Source: Methylococcales bacterium (GTDB lineage: Bacteria; Pseudomonadota; Gammaproteobacteria; Methylococcales; Methylomonadaceae). From it: a stretch of 5,849 bases of DNA. The notes under the pieces are model-generated. The model was given only the letters and a program-made list of their open reading frames with translations, was not told the origin of the DNA and made no database searches. Below are positions 1 through 5,849 of the stretch, piece after piece. Location: contig SHZG01000152.1 of NCBI GenBank assembly GCA_009692395.1, positions 1-5,849 of the forward strand. The letters run 5' to 3'. The stretch's first letter is position 1. Every line of letters starts with the position of its first letter. The translations under genes were made by a program, and so were the position numbers.

Positions 1-2
1 AC

Positions 3-128
3 TTTCGGACATGGATCAAACGACTCAATCGCAAGACCATTTGCTCCTCAAAACTAGAGTTGATGCACGACACCGTCATCGGTTTGCTTATCAACAAGGT
101 CGAATTCGGGCGCGATATTTATTCATAA
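3..128 (+). CDS. IS1-family transposase, C-terminal fragment (partial at 5' end)
   Basis: Reading from base 3 gives 41 residues to the TAA at 126-128: it opens FRTWIKRLNRKTIC, continues SSKLELMHDTVIGLLINK and ends EFGRDIYS. This is the typical end of IS1-family (InsB-like) DDE transposases, where an Arg/Lys-rich stretch with RKT(I/L)CFSKS is followed by E(M/L)HD.VIG and a short hydrophobic tail. The protein cuts and joins DNA at the element's ends. The catalytic acidic residues lie upstream of the window, so I cannot say whether the enzyme is active. The other two forward frames here do not resemble any protein I know. The family assignment is by recognition of the motif pattern, not by a search. 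Confidence 0.85.
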   Translation, partial: FRTWIKRLNRKTICSSKLELMHDTVIGLLINKVEFGRDIYS

Positions 129-149
129 TTACAGATTTAACCCACTACC
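129..149. repeat. Probable right terminal inverted repeat of the IS1-family element
   Basis: The 21 bases that follow the transposase stop end in taacccactacc. Read inward from the end on the other strand they begin GGTAGTGGGTTAAATC, the GGT-starting form usual for IS1-family ends. The DUF927-like reading frame becomes recognisable just past 149, which fits the end of the insertion. The partner repeat at the left end lies outside the window, so the exact outer and inner limits are inferred. Confidence 0.6.
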
Positions 150-669
150 AGCGACTGAATACACCGACGCAATGATTAACGGCGAAATCCTTAGCAGTCA
201 AGAACACAGAGCCGCTAAGCGTTTCGGATTATTGGCGTTAGCAGGTGAACTGGCTACTGAGTACAGCATCACAGGTTGGCAACCTGAACAGGCGACAGCG
301 GGCGTTTATGAGTGCTTCAAAAAATGGCGTGAATCGTTTGGTGGTGGTGATTTAGAAGACAGGCAGGTATTGCAATCAGTTAAAGATTTTATCGACCGTT
401 TCCGTGATGTGCGTTTTACCGATGTTTCGAGCGAATATGACACAAAAGTGAATGACCGCGCGGGTTACTGGAAAAATACCGATAACGGACGCGCTTACTT
501 ATTCAATAACCACGCATTAACCGAAGCATTAACAAGTTACGGTTTAAAACGCGGCGTTGAAATTCTCAAAAAGCACGGCTGGCTAGAATATGACAGTGGA
601 CACAATACCAAGCCTGTACGCATTAATGGCAAGCAGGAACGCTTTTACTGCATAAAAACCACCGATTAA
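150..669 (+). pseudogene. DUF927-family primase/helicase-like protein, 3' remnant cut by IS1-family insertion
   Basis: After the IS end the frame reads ATEYTDAMINGE and then a block recognisable as the C-terminal part of DUF927-type proteins: RAAKRFGLLALAGELATEY, SITGWQPEQATAGVYECFKK, then a segment with FIDRFRDVRF and an end resembling a winged-helix tail (GVEILKKHGWLEYD, then KPVRI and ERFYCIK). Full-length members carry a P-loop ATPase core before this block and are usually well over 500 residues; here only about 170 remain. An ATG at 172 could restart a 165-residue product, but no ribosome binding site precedes it and the ATPase core would be missing. In related elements these proteins are thought to unwind or prime DNA for replication of the element. 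I infer the copy is non-functional; the upstream half should lie left of the insertion sequence. Confidence 0.75.
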
Positions 670-676
670 CCCATTT

Positions 677-759
677 TGTTACCCGCCTGTTACCGCCTAA
701 AAAATGAAGCGGTAACAGCCACAGACCACGAATAACGCGGCTGTTACCGCTGTTACCGC
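677..759. repeat. Cluster of TGTTACCGC repeats between the DUF927 remnant and the next gene
   Basis: The word TGTTACCGC occurs exactly at 688-696, 742-750 and 751-759, with one extra C at 677-686 (TGTTACCCGC), and inverted (GCGGTAACA) at 709-717. The last two direct copies are head to tail without a gap. The copies at 687-696 and 709-718 form a perfect 10 bp inverted repeat around a 12-base loop. The cluster lies just after a replication-type gene and just before the start of the next gene. It could be a set of protein binding sites (iteron-like or operator) or a decayed repeat tract; the sequence alone does not decide. No T-run follows the hairpin, so it is not a normal intrinsic terminator. 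Confidence 0.7.
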
Positions 760-786
760 TAAAAATAACAATGTTGAGTGGAAAAA

Positions 787-1299
787 ATGACCACGAAAAA
801 TAACACAGCAACTAAACCTAGAAATACTGTAAATGTATCCGTAGGAAAGGATGAAAACCGCGATGATAAAGTTGCGAAAGTATTTACCAGTCCATCGGTA
901 CAGGCGGCATTAACCATTCAAGAATGGGAAGGTGACGTATATGAATTTAATTCACTAAATAAAGCCTTGTCTTTGCAAATTGACGAAGTAAATAACGGCA
1001 ACATGAAACGCCCCGAAGCGATATTATTAGCCCAAGCTCACACCCTCGATGAACTGTTTAATAATCTGGCACGGCGGGCGCATAAAATGCAATCTTTAAA
1101 ACGGTATGAAATGAATTTACGCTTAGCATTAAAAGCCCAAAGCCAATGCAGGGCAACCTTAGAAACTCTAGCAGCAATCAAGAACCCGCCTGTCATCTTT
1201 GCTAAACAAGCCAATATCTCAAACGGACACCAGCAAATAAATAACGGCGTACCTGCTACGCACACGGAAAAAACTAAAAATCAACCAAACGAACTATGA
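787..1299 (+). CDS. Conserved protein of unknown function found beside mobile-element replication genes
   Basis: The gene encodes 170 residues from the ATG at 787. A GTG at 778 is in frame, but GAGTGG at 776-781 makes a better, though weak, ribosome binding site for the ATG. The first ~45 residues are polar and low in structure signals. The conserved part has two blocks: MKRPEAILLAQAHTLDELFN (about 73-92), probably helical, and LRLALKAQSQCRATLETLAA with KNPPVIFAKQANIS and NNG (about 111-154). I recognise this as a family of uncharacterised proteins common in proteobacterial prophages and integrated elements, often next to DUF927 genes; its function is not known to me. No signal peptide or membrane segment is visible, so it is probably cytoplasmic. 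The next gene starts 13 bases after its stop, suggesting one transcript. Confidence 0.85.
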   Translation: MTTKNNTATKPRNTVNVSVGKDENRDDKVAKVFTSPSVQAALTIQEWEGDVYEFNSLNKALSLQIDEVNNGNMKRPEAILLAQAHTLDELFNNLARRAHKMQSLKRYEMNLRLALKAQSQCRATLETLAAIKNPPVIFAKQANISNGHQQINNGVPATHTEKTKNQPNEL

Positions 1300-1312
1300 G
1301 TTGAGGAAAAAC

Positions 1313-1513
1313 ATGGCAGCGAGACAATGGACACCCGAACAACGGGCAAGACAAGCAGAAAAAATACAGCAATGGCAATCCACAGGCGCGAAAACACCCG
1401 AAGGTAAAGCCATATCATCACGCAACGCTTACAAGGGCGGTATTCATGCTTTTCTAAAAGAGACAGCTAAGCTATTACGCGAACAAAAAGACTGTTTGCA
1501 ACGAATTAAATAA
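1313..1513 (+). CDS. Small conserved basic protein of unknown function (TPEQR...TPEGK family)
   Basis: The product has 66 residues from the ATG at 1313, which sits seven bases after a clear GAGG (1303-1306). A TTG at 1301 is in frame, but choosing it would place that ribosome binding site inside the gene. The protein is basic and helical in appearance, with WTPEQRARQAEKIQQWQSTG at 6-25, then AKTPEGKAISSRNAYKGG (26-43) and a Leu-rich, charged end (FLKETAKLLREQKD). Proteins with this TPEQR / TG-TPEGKA-SRNAYKGG pattern are common small hypotheticals that follow the preceding family in proteobacterial integrated elements. The basic composition would allow nucleic acid binding, but that is only an inference. 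It probably shares a transcript with the 787-1299 gene. Confidence 0.8.
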   Translation: MAARQWTPEQRARQAEKIQQWQSTGAKTPEGKAISSRNAYKGGIHAFLKETAKLLREQKDCLQRIK

Positions 1514-1550
1514 TAGTCAATGTATTAAGGTCAAAAACAATACCAGCGGC

Positions 1551-1581
1551 TATAATTGGCAACATTCAGCCGTCAATTATA
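1551..1581. repeat. Inverted repeat TATAATTG / CAATTATA overlapping the restriction gene promoter
   Basis: TATAATTG at 1551-1558 is perfectly complementary to CAATTATA at 1574-1581, leaving a 15-base loop. Further pairings overlap it: CGGCT at 1547-1551 with AGCCG at 1568-1572, and GGCTATAATT at 1548-1557 with AATTATTGCC at 1581-1590 with one mismatch. The repeat spans the predicted -35 and most of the -10 box, so it is well placed as an operator for a dimeric repressor. It could also form alternative hairpins in a transcript that reads in from upstream. No T-tract follows, so it is not a normal terminator. Confidence 0.5.
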
Positions 1582-1583
1582 AT
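1556..1583 (+). promoter_or_regulatory. Predicted sigma70 promoter for the type ISP restriction-modification gene
   Basis: TTGGCA at 1556-1561 matches the -35 consensus in five of six bases and TATAAT at 1578-1583 is a perfect -10, separated by 16 bases. Transcription would be expected to begin about seven bases past the -10, at roughly 1589-1591, which coincides with the ATG of the downstream gene. A second TATAAT at 1551-1556 has no good -35 partner. The spacer otherwise contains no ribosome binding site before the ATG. Confidence 0.6.
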
Positions 1584-1590
1584 TATTGCC

Positions 1591-4500
1591 ATGCCCGCCC
1601 TAAACAACCTGCTATCACAGTTCAGACAATCAGCCACCGATAACCGCGACTTAGGCGATAAATTTGAACGCTTAATTGCCAATGTCTTAGTCACTGATCC
1701 ACTCTATGCTGAAAAATACAGTGATGTGTGGTTATGGGGTGAATGGCAACATAGAAGCGGCGCGGATGTCGGCATTGATTTAGTGGCGAAGGAAAAAGAC
1801 ACAGGCGATTATTGCGCGATTCAATGTAAATTTTACGCGCCAGACCACCAACTACAAAAAAGTGACATAGATTCATTTTTCACCGCTTCAGGTAAAACCT
1901 TTCCTACCAACGAAGGCGCGAAAACCTTTACCAGTCGGATTATTGTGTCAACTACCGACAAATGGAGCAAACACGCCGAACAAGCCCTAGAGCATCAAAA
2001 TCCGCCTGTTACTCGTTTAACACTAACCGACTTACAAAACAGCGCAATAGACTGGGAACAATTCAGCTTAGAACGCCCTGATACAATCCAACTCAAGCCA
2101 AAAAAGACCCTAAGACCACACCAAAACATAGCCCTAGAAAAAGTCGAAACAGGTTTTAAGACCGCCGATAGAGGTAAGTTAATCATGGCGTGTGGTACAG
2201 GCAAAACTTACACCGCGTTAAAAATCGCTGAAAAACTCACCCCTGAACACGGTATCGTATTATTTCTAGTACCCTCTATTGCCTTGTTATCCCAAACCCT
2301 ACGCGAATGGACAACCGAAGCCGATAAAACACTACAAAGTTTTGCCGTGTGTTCAGATACCAAAATCGGTAAAAAATCCGATAACGAAGACATAAGCGTT
2401 CATGATTTAGCCTTTCCAGCCACCACCGACACCCATAAACTGGTTAATCAAGTCCTAGCCTTTCATGGCAAAAAACAGCTCACCGTTATATTTTCCACCT
2501 ATCAATCTATCGCCGTAGTTGCCCAAGCACAAAATCAAGGCTTACCCGAATTTGATTTAATAATCTGTGACGAAGCCCACCGCACCACAGGCGTGACAAT
2601 TTCAGGTGAAGATGAATCGCACTTTGTTAAAGTCCACGATCAAGACTTTATCAAAGCCAAAAAATGCCTGTACATGACGGCAACACCGCGCCTATTTAGT
2701 GACAGCACCAAAACCGAAGCCAAAGAAAGTGAAGCAACCCTCTGTTCTATGGATGATGTCAGCCTGTATGGTGAAGAATTCCACCGCTTAGGCTTTTCCG
2801 AAGCGGTTAGTAATGGCTTACTATCCGATTACAAAGTCATGGTATTAGCGGTTGATGAAAAATATGTCAGCAAAATTTTTCAAAGCCAGATTTCCGATGA
2901 CAACAACGAAATCAAATTAGAAGACGTGGTCAAAATTACAGGCTGTTGGAATGGCTTAGCCAAACGCATGGCAAAAGATACCGAAGGCAACGAACTGGAA
3001 ACCGACACCGCACCCATGCGCCGCGCCGTTGCCTTTTCAGGTTCTATCAAAGACTCCAAACGAATCACCGAGCTATTTGCCAAAGTTATCAGCGACTACC
3101 CCCAAAACCACCAAGACGATGACGGCTTATTGAACTGTGAAACGGATCATGTAGACGGCAAACACAACATCCTAGAACGCAACAAAAGACTGGACTGGTT
3201 AAAAGCCGACACACAAGGCAACACTTGCAGAATCCTATCAAATGCCCGTTGCTTATCCGAAGGCGTAGACGTACCCGCCTTAGATGCCGTGATGTTTCTA
3301 AATCCGCGTAATTCCATAGTTGATGTCGTGCAATCGGTAGGGCGTGTCATGCGTTTAGCAGAAGGTAAAAAATACGGTTATGTCATTCTACCGATAGGCA
3401 TACCCGCTGATATGAAGCCTGAAGAAGCCTTAAAAGACCACAAAAAATACAAAGTCGTGTGGCAAGTCTTACAAGCCCTACGCGCCCATGATGACCGCTT
3501 TAATGCCACCATCAACAAAATAGAACTTAACAAAACCCGCCCTGAAAACATCCAAGTCATCGGCGTAACAGGCGATTATGGTTTTGACACCGACAACAAC
3601 GGCAACCAAGTCAGTGAACAGTCCGCGCAATACGCGCTACAACTCCCACACATAGAAGAATGGCGCGATGCCATCTATGCCCGCATGGTGGTCAAATGTG
3701 GCGAACGCAAATACTGGGAACAATGGGCAAAAGACGTCGCGCAAATAGCCGAACGCCACACCCCCCGCATAAAAGCTCTATTAGAAGACAGCAACCCCGA
3801 ACACAGGCGAGTATTTGAAGACTTTCTCAAAGGCTTACAAAGCAACCTAAACCCCAGCATTAGCCAAGCCGATGCCATTGATATGCTGTCACAGCACCTC
3901 ATTACCAAACCCGTGTTTGATGCCCTGTTTGAAGGCTACTCATTCACCCAACACAACCCCGTCTCGCAAGCCATGCAAAAAATGCTGGACGTGTTAGAAG
4001 GGCAAAACCTACAACAAGAAACCGAAAAATTACAAAAGTTTTATGACAGCGTCAGAGATCGCGCCAGCGGTATAGATAACGCAGCGGGTAAACAAAAAAT
4101 CATCATCGAACTGTACGATAAATTCTTTAAAACCGCGTTTCCGCGTATGGCAGAACGCCTAGGCATCGTCTACACACCCGTTGAAGTGGTGGATTTTATC
4201 ATTCACAGTGCCAACCATGCCTTACAACAAGAATTCGGTTTAGGCTTAAGTGATGCAGGTGTCCATATCCTTGACCCCTTTACAGGCACGGGTACCTTTA
4301 TCGTGCGCTTATTACAAAGTGGATTAATTAAAGCCGAAGATTTAGCGCGTAAATATACCCATGAATTACACGCCAATGAAATTATATTATTAGCCTATTA
4401 TATCGCCGCGATTAATATCGAAGAAACCTATCACGATATGATTAAAAGTGACTATAAACCGTTTCAAGGTATTGTATTAACCGACACCTTTCAATTAGCC

Positions 4501-5849
4501 GAAGGACAAAACGCTTTAGATATTGCTACCTTGCCAGAAAATAGCGAACGCGCTAATAAACAACAGGGTAATGATATTCGGGTAATTATTGGTAATCCGC
4601 CGTATTCTTTGGGGCAAACTAGCGAAAATGATAATAATCAAAATTTAAAATATGAACAGTTAGATAATCGCATTCGTAATACTTACGCCGAACATTCCAC
4701 AGGCGTTAATAAAAACAGTTTATACGATTCTTATATTCGGGCGGTTCGTTGGGCAAGCGACCGTATTAAAGATAAAGGCATGGTGTGTTATGTTACAAAT
4801 GGTTCTTTTATTGACAGCAATGCAATGGACGGCTTACGACATTCTTTAACAGACGAATTTAGCCGTATTTATTGCTTTAATTTACGCGGTAATCAACGCA
4901 CATCTGGCGAAACATCACGGCAGGAAGGCGGTAAAATTTTTGGTTCAGGAAGTAGAACACCGATTGCCATTACCTTGTTAATCAAAAATCCTGAACATCA
5001 AGGCGCGTGTGAATTGTTTTATCACGATATTGGTGATTATTTAGACCGTGACGAAAAACTAAAAATTATCAGTAATTTCAAAAGCATTAACGGTATTTCT
5101 TGGCAAAAACTTATACCGAATGAAAGCCACGATTGGATTAACCAACGTAATAAAGAATTTGACAGTTTTATTTCAATTGGTAATAAAGAAACTGGTAATA
5201 CAGAAAAAACTATTTTTAATAATTATTCAAGTGGTGTGAAAACAAGCCGTGACAGATGGGCTTATAATTTTTCAAAGGTTAATTTAACAAAAAATATGAG
5301 TGGAATGGTTAATTTTTATAATTCACAAGTAACTGATTATGAAATCTTGCCAAGTGATAAGCGTCCAGATGTTGAAAAGTTTATCGAATTTAATTCTAAA
5401 AAAATAAGTTGGTCGCGTGGATTAAGAAACGATTTAAACCGCTTTATTAAGCGAGAATTTAATAAAAATTCTGTCGTACTTGGAATGTACCGCCCATTTT
5501 GCAAACAATGGGTTTATTTTGATAAAGATTTTAACGATATGATTTATCAAATGCCTAAGATTTTTCCAAATAACACGGTAGAAAATTTAGTTATTTACAT
5601 TAGTGGCATTGGAGCAGGCGGTAAAGAATCATCGGCTTTAATAGTTAATTCGTTGCCTGATTTGAATATGCAACATTCAGGCGGTCAAGGCTTCCCCCTC
5701 TACACCTACGAAAAAATAGACATAGAAGCCAGCCCGTTATTTGATACCCCCGCAGAAAATCATTATCGGAAAAAAGACAATATCACCGATACCCTATTGC
5801 AGGATTTTAAAACCCACTATGACCCTAACATCAGCAAACAAGACATCTT
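1591..5849 (+). CDS. Type ISP restriction-modification enzyme, nuclease-ATPase-methyltransferase-specificity fusion (3' end outside window)
   Basis: An unbroken frame gives 1419 residues with no stop before the window edge. By family knowledge, type ISP enzymes (LlaGI/LlaBIII kind) are single polypeptides of about 1600 residues that methylate an adenine in an asymmetric site and, on unmethylated DNA, translocate along DNA and cut where two enzymes meet. Order seen: Mrr-like PD-(D/E)xK nuclease with GIDLVA (D63) and IQCK (Q78, K80); superfamily 2 ATPase with Walker A GTGKT (202-206), DEAH (327-330), TATPR (363-367) and QSVGRVMR (581-588); a helical coupler at about 600-840; gamma-class N6-adenine methyltransferase with motif X YTPVEVVDF (861-869), motif I DPFTGTGTF (895-903), an acidic residue E930 and NPPY (1002-1005). 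The target recognition region follows, with the family-typical YRPF, KQW, YFD and YQMP (1300-1322) and GGQGFPLYTYE (1364-1374). All key residues are present, so the visible part looks functional. The ATG at 1591 is the first usual start codon in the frame and fits the family N-terminus, but has no Shine-Dalgarno sequence. The missing ~150-200 residues should hold the conserved C-terminal end. Confidence 0.93.
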   Translation, partial: MPALNNLLSQFRQSATDNRDLGDKFERLIANVLVTDPLYAEKYSDVWLWGEWQHRSGADVGIDLVAKEKDTGDYCAIQCKFYAPDHQLQKSDIDSFFTASGKTFPTNEGAKTFTSRIIVSTTDKWSKHAEQALEHQNPPVTRLTLTDLQNSAIDWEQFSLERPDTIQLKPKKTLRPHQNIALEKVETGFKTADRGKLIMACGTGKTYTALKIAEKLTPEHGIVLFLVPSIALLSQTLREWTTEADKTLQSFAVCSDTKIGKKSDNEDISVHDLAFPATTDTHKLVNQVLAFHGKKQLTVIFSTYQSIAVVAQAQNQGLPEFDLIICDEAHRTTGVTISGEDESHFVKVHDQDFIKAKKCLYMTATPRLFSDSTKTEAKESEATLCSMDDVSLYGEEFHRLGFSEAVSNGLLSDYKVMVLAVDEKYVSKIFQSQISDDNNEIKLEDVVKITGCWNGLAKRMAKDTEGNELETDTAPMRRAVAFSGSIKDSKRITELFAKVISDYPQNHQDDDGLLNCETDHVDGKHNILERNKRLDWLKADTQGNTCRILSNARCLSEGVDVPALDAVMFLNPRNSIVDVVQSVGRVMRLAEGKKYGYVILPIGIPADMKPEEALKDHKKYKVVWQVLQALRAHDDRFNATINKIELNKTRPENIQVIGVTGDYGFDTDNNGNQVSEQSAQYALQLPHIEEWRDAIYARMVVKCGERKYWEQWAKDVAQIAERHTPRIKALLEDSNPEHRRVFEDFLKGLQSNLNPSISQADAIDMLSQHLITKPVFDALFEGYSFTQHNPVSQAMQKMLDVLEGQNLQQETEKLQKFYDSVRDRASGIDNAAGKQKIIIELYDKFFKTAFPRMAERLGIVYTPVEVVDFIIHSANHALQQEFGLGLSDAGVHILDPFTGTGTFIVRLLQSGLIKAEDLARKYTHELHANEIILLAYYIAAINIEETYHDMIKSDYKPFQGIVLTDTFQLAEGQNALDIATLPENSERANKQQGNDIRVIIGNPPYSLGQTSENDNNQNLKYEQLDNRIRNTYAEHSTGVNKNSLYDSYIRAVRWASDRIKDKGMVCYVTNGSFIDSNAMDGLRHSLTDEFSRIYCFNLRGNQRTSGETSRQEGGKIFGSGSRTPIAITLLIKNPEHQGACELFYHDIGDYLDRDEKLKIISNFKSINGISWQKLIPNESHDWINQRNKEFDSFISIGNKETGNTEKTIFNNYSSGVKTSRDRWAYNFSKVNLTKNMSGMVNFYNSQVTDYEILPSDKRPDVEKFIEFNSKKISWSRGLRNDLNRFIKREFNKNSVVLGMYRPFCKQWVYFDKDFNDMIYQMPKIFPNNTVENLVIYISGIGAGGKESSALIVNSLPDLNMQHSGGQGFPLYTYEKIDIEASPLFDTPAENHYRKKDNITDTLLQDFKTHYDPNISKQDI

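Larger units (their letters stand above)
1..149 (+). mobile_element. Right end of an IS1-family insertion sequence (left part outside window)
   Basis: The segment holds the C-terminal coding end of an IS1-type transposase followed, 21 bases after its stop, by a sequence that looks like the element's right terminal inverted repeat, ending at 149. Directly after 149 a different reading frame begins to match the C-terminal part of a DUF927 protein, so the boundary is supported from both sides. IS1-family elements usually make 8-9 bp target duplications, so the bases from 150 (agcgactg) are the expected right copy. The left copy and left end are outside the window, so duplication and element length cannot be confirmed. 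The boundary is inferred to within a few bases. Confidence 0.8.

Noticed and set aside
11..175. A 54-codon open frame on the + strand across the insertion sequence end into the DUF927 remnant.
   Set aside because: It overlaps the recognisable transposase C-terminus and terminal repeat in another frame, its Arg/Gln/His-rich product resembles nothing known to me, and it crosses the insertion boundary.
687..718. Hairpin considered as an intrinsic terminator of the DUF927 gene.
   Set aside because: The stem is good, but neither strand has a run of T after it; the arms are copies of the local repeat word, which explains the symmetry better.
623..811. Minus-strand open frame of 62 codons.
   Set aside because: It is antisense to the end of the DUF927 remnant and the repeat cluster; the translation is driven by the repeats and shows no family pattern.
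1038..1265. Minus-strand open frame of 75 codons.
   Set aside because: It is antisense to the most conserved part of the 787-1299 gene and reads as an out-of-frame shadow.
1296..1304. Two-codon frame ATG AGT TGA overlapping the stop of the 787-1299 gene.
   Set aside because: It is too short to be meaningful; the real next start is the ATG at 1313 after GAGG.
1691..3908. Several minus-strand open frames of 60-77 codons inside the restriction gene.
   Set aside because: All lie antisense to a continuous, motif-rich coding frame; they have no family resemblance and no matching promoters or ribosome binding sites that I can see.
1591..5849. Reading this gene as BREX, DISARM or a type I R or M subunit.
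   Set aside because: The order nuclease, ATPase, coupler, gamma-class methyltransferase and recognition region in one polypeptide fits type ISP; no other BREX, DISARM or HsdS-like gene is present in the window.

Overview
The window is an accessory, mobile-element-derived piece of a bacterial chromosome or element, moderately AT-rich by eye. The protein families (IS1-type transposase, a DUF927-type replicon protein, two small companion proteins common in proteobacterial integrated elements, and a one-polypeptide type ISP restriction-modification enzyme) point to a proteobacterium, probably a gammaproteobacterium. I cannot name a genus from the sequence alone. All supported genes are on the + strand.

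Layout. Bases 1-149 are the right end of an IS1-family insertion sequence: the last 41 codons of its transposase (3-128) and a terminal inverted repeat ending in CACTACC at 149. From about 150 to 669 runs the 3' part of a DUF927-family DNA primase/helicase-like gene. The insertion sequence has cut this gene, and its 5' part would lie to the left of the window. A spacer (670-786) carries five copies of a TGTTACCGC word, one of them inverted. Two small genes of unknown function follow, at 787-1299 and 1313-1513, close together and probably co-transcribed. They are recognisable as families that travel with such replication proteins. A 77-base spacer (1514-1590) carries a strong-looking sigma70 promoter under an inverted repeat. 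The rest of the window (1591-5849) is one very long open frame, still open at the right edge. It encodes 1419 residues of a type ISP restriction-modification enzyme: Mrr-like nuclease, superfamily 2 ATPase, coupler, gamma-class adenine methyltransferase and most of the target recognition domain.

How it fits together. The left part looks like the decaying replication module of an integrated element, disabled by an insertion sequence. The right part is a self-sufficient antiviral restriction system carried as cargo next to it. A type ISP enzyme needs no separate methylase or specificity subunit, so the single gene could be a full defence system if its missing C-terminal end is intact. The most notable points are the likely leaderless, palindrome-covered start of the restriction gene and a sharp change in codon usage across its methyltransferase/specificity half, which suggests exchange of the specificity module. 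I found no tRNA, rRNA, CRISPR array or convincing intrinsic terminator, and no evidence for a wholly new system: the core is a known class of defence enzyme.
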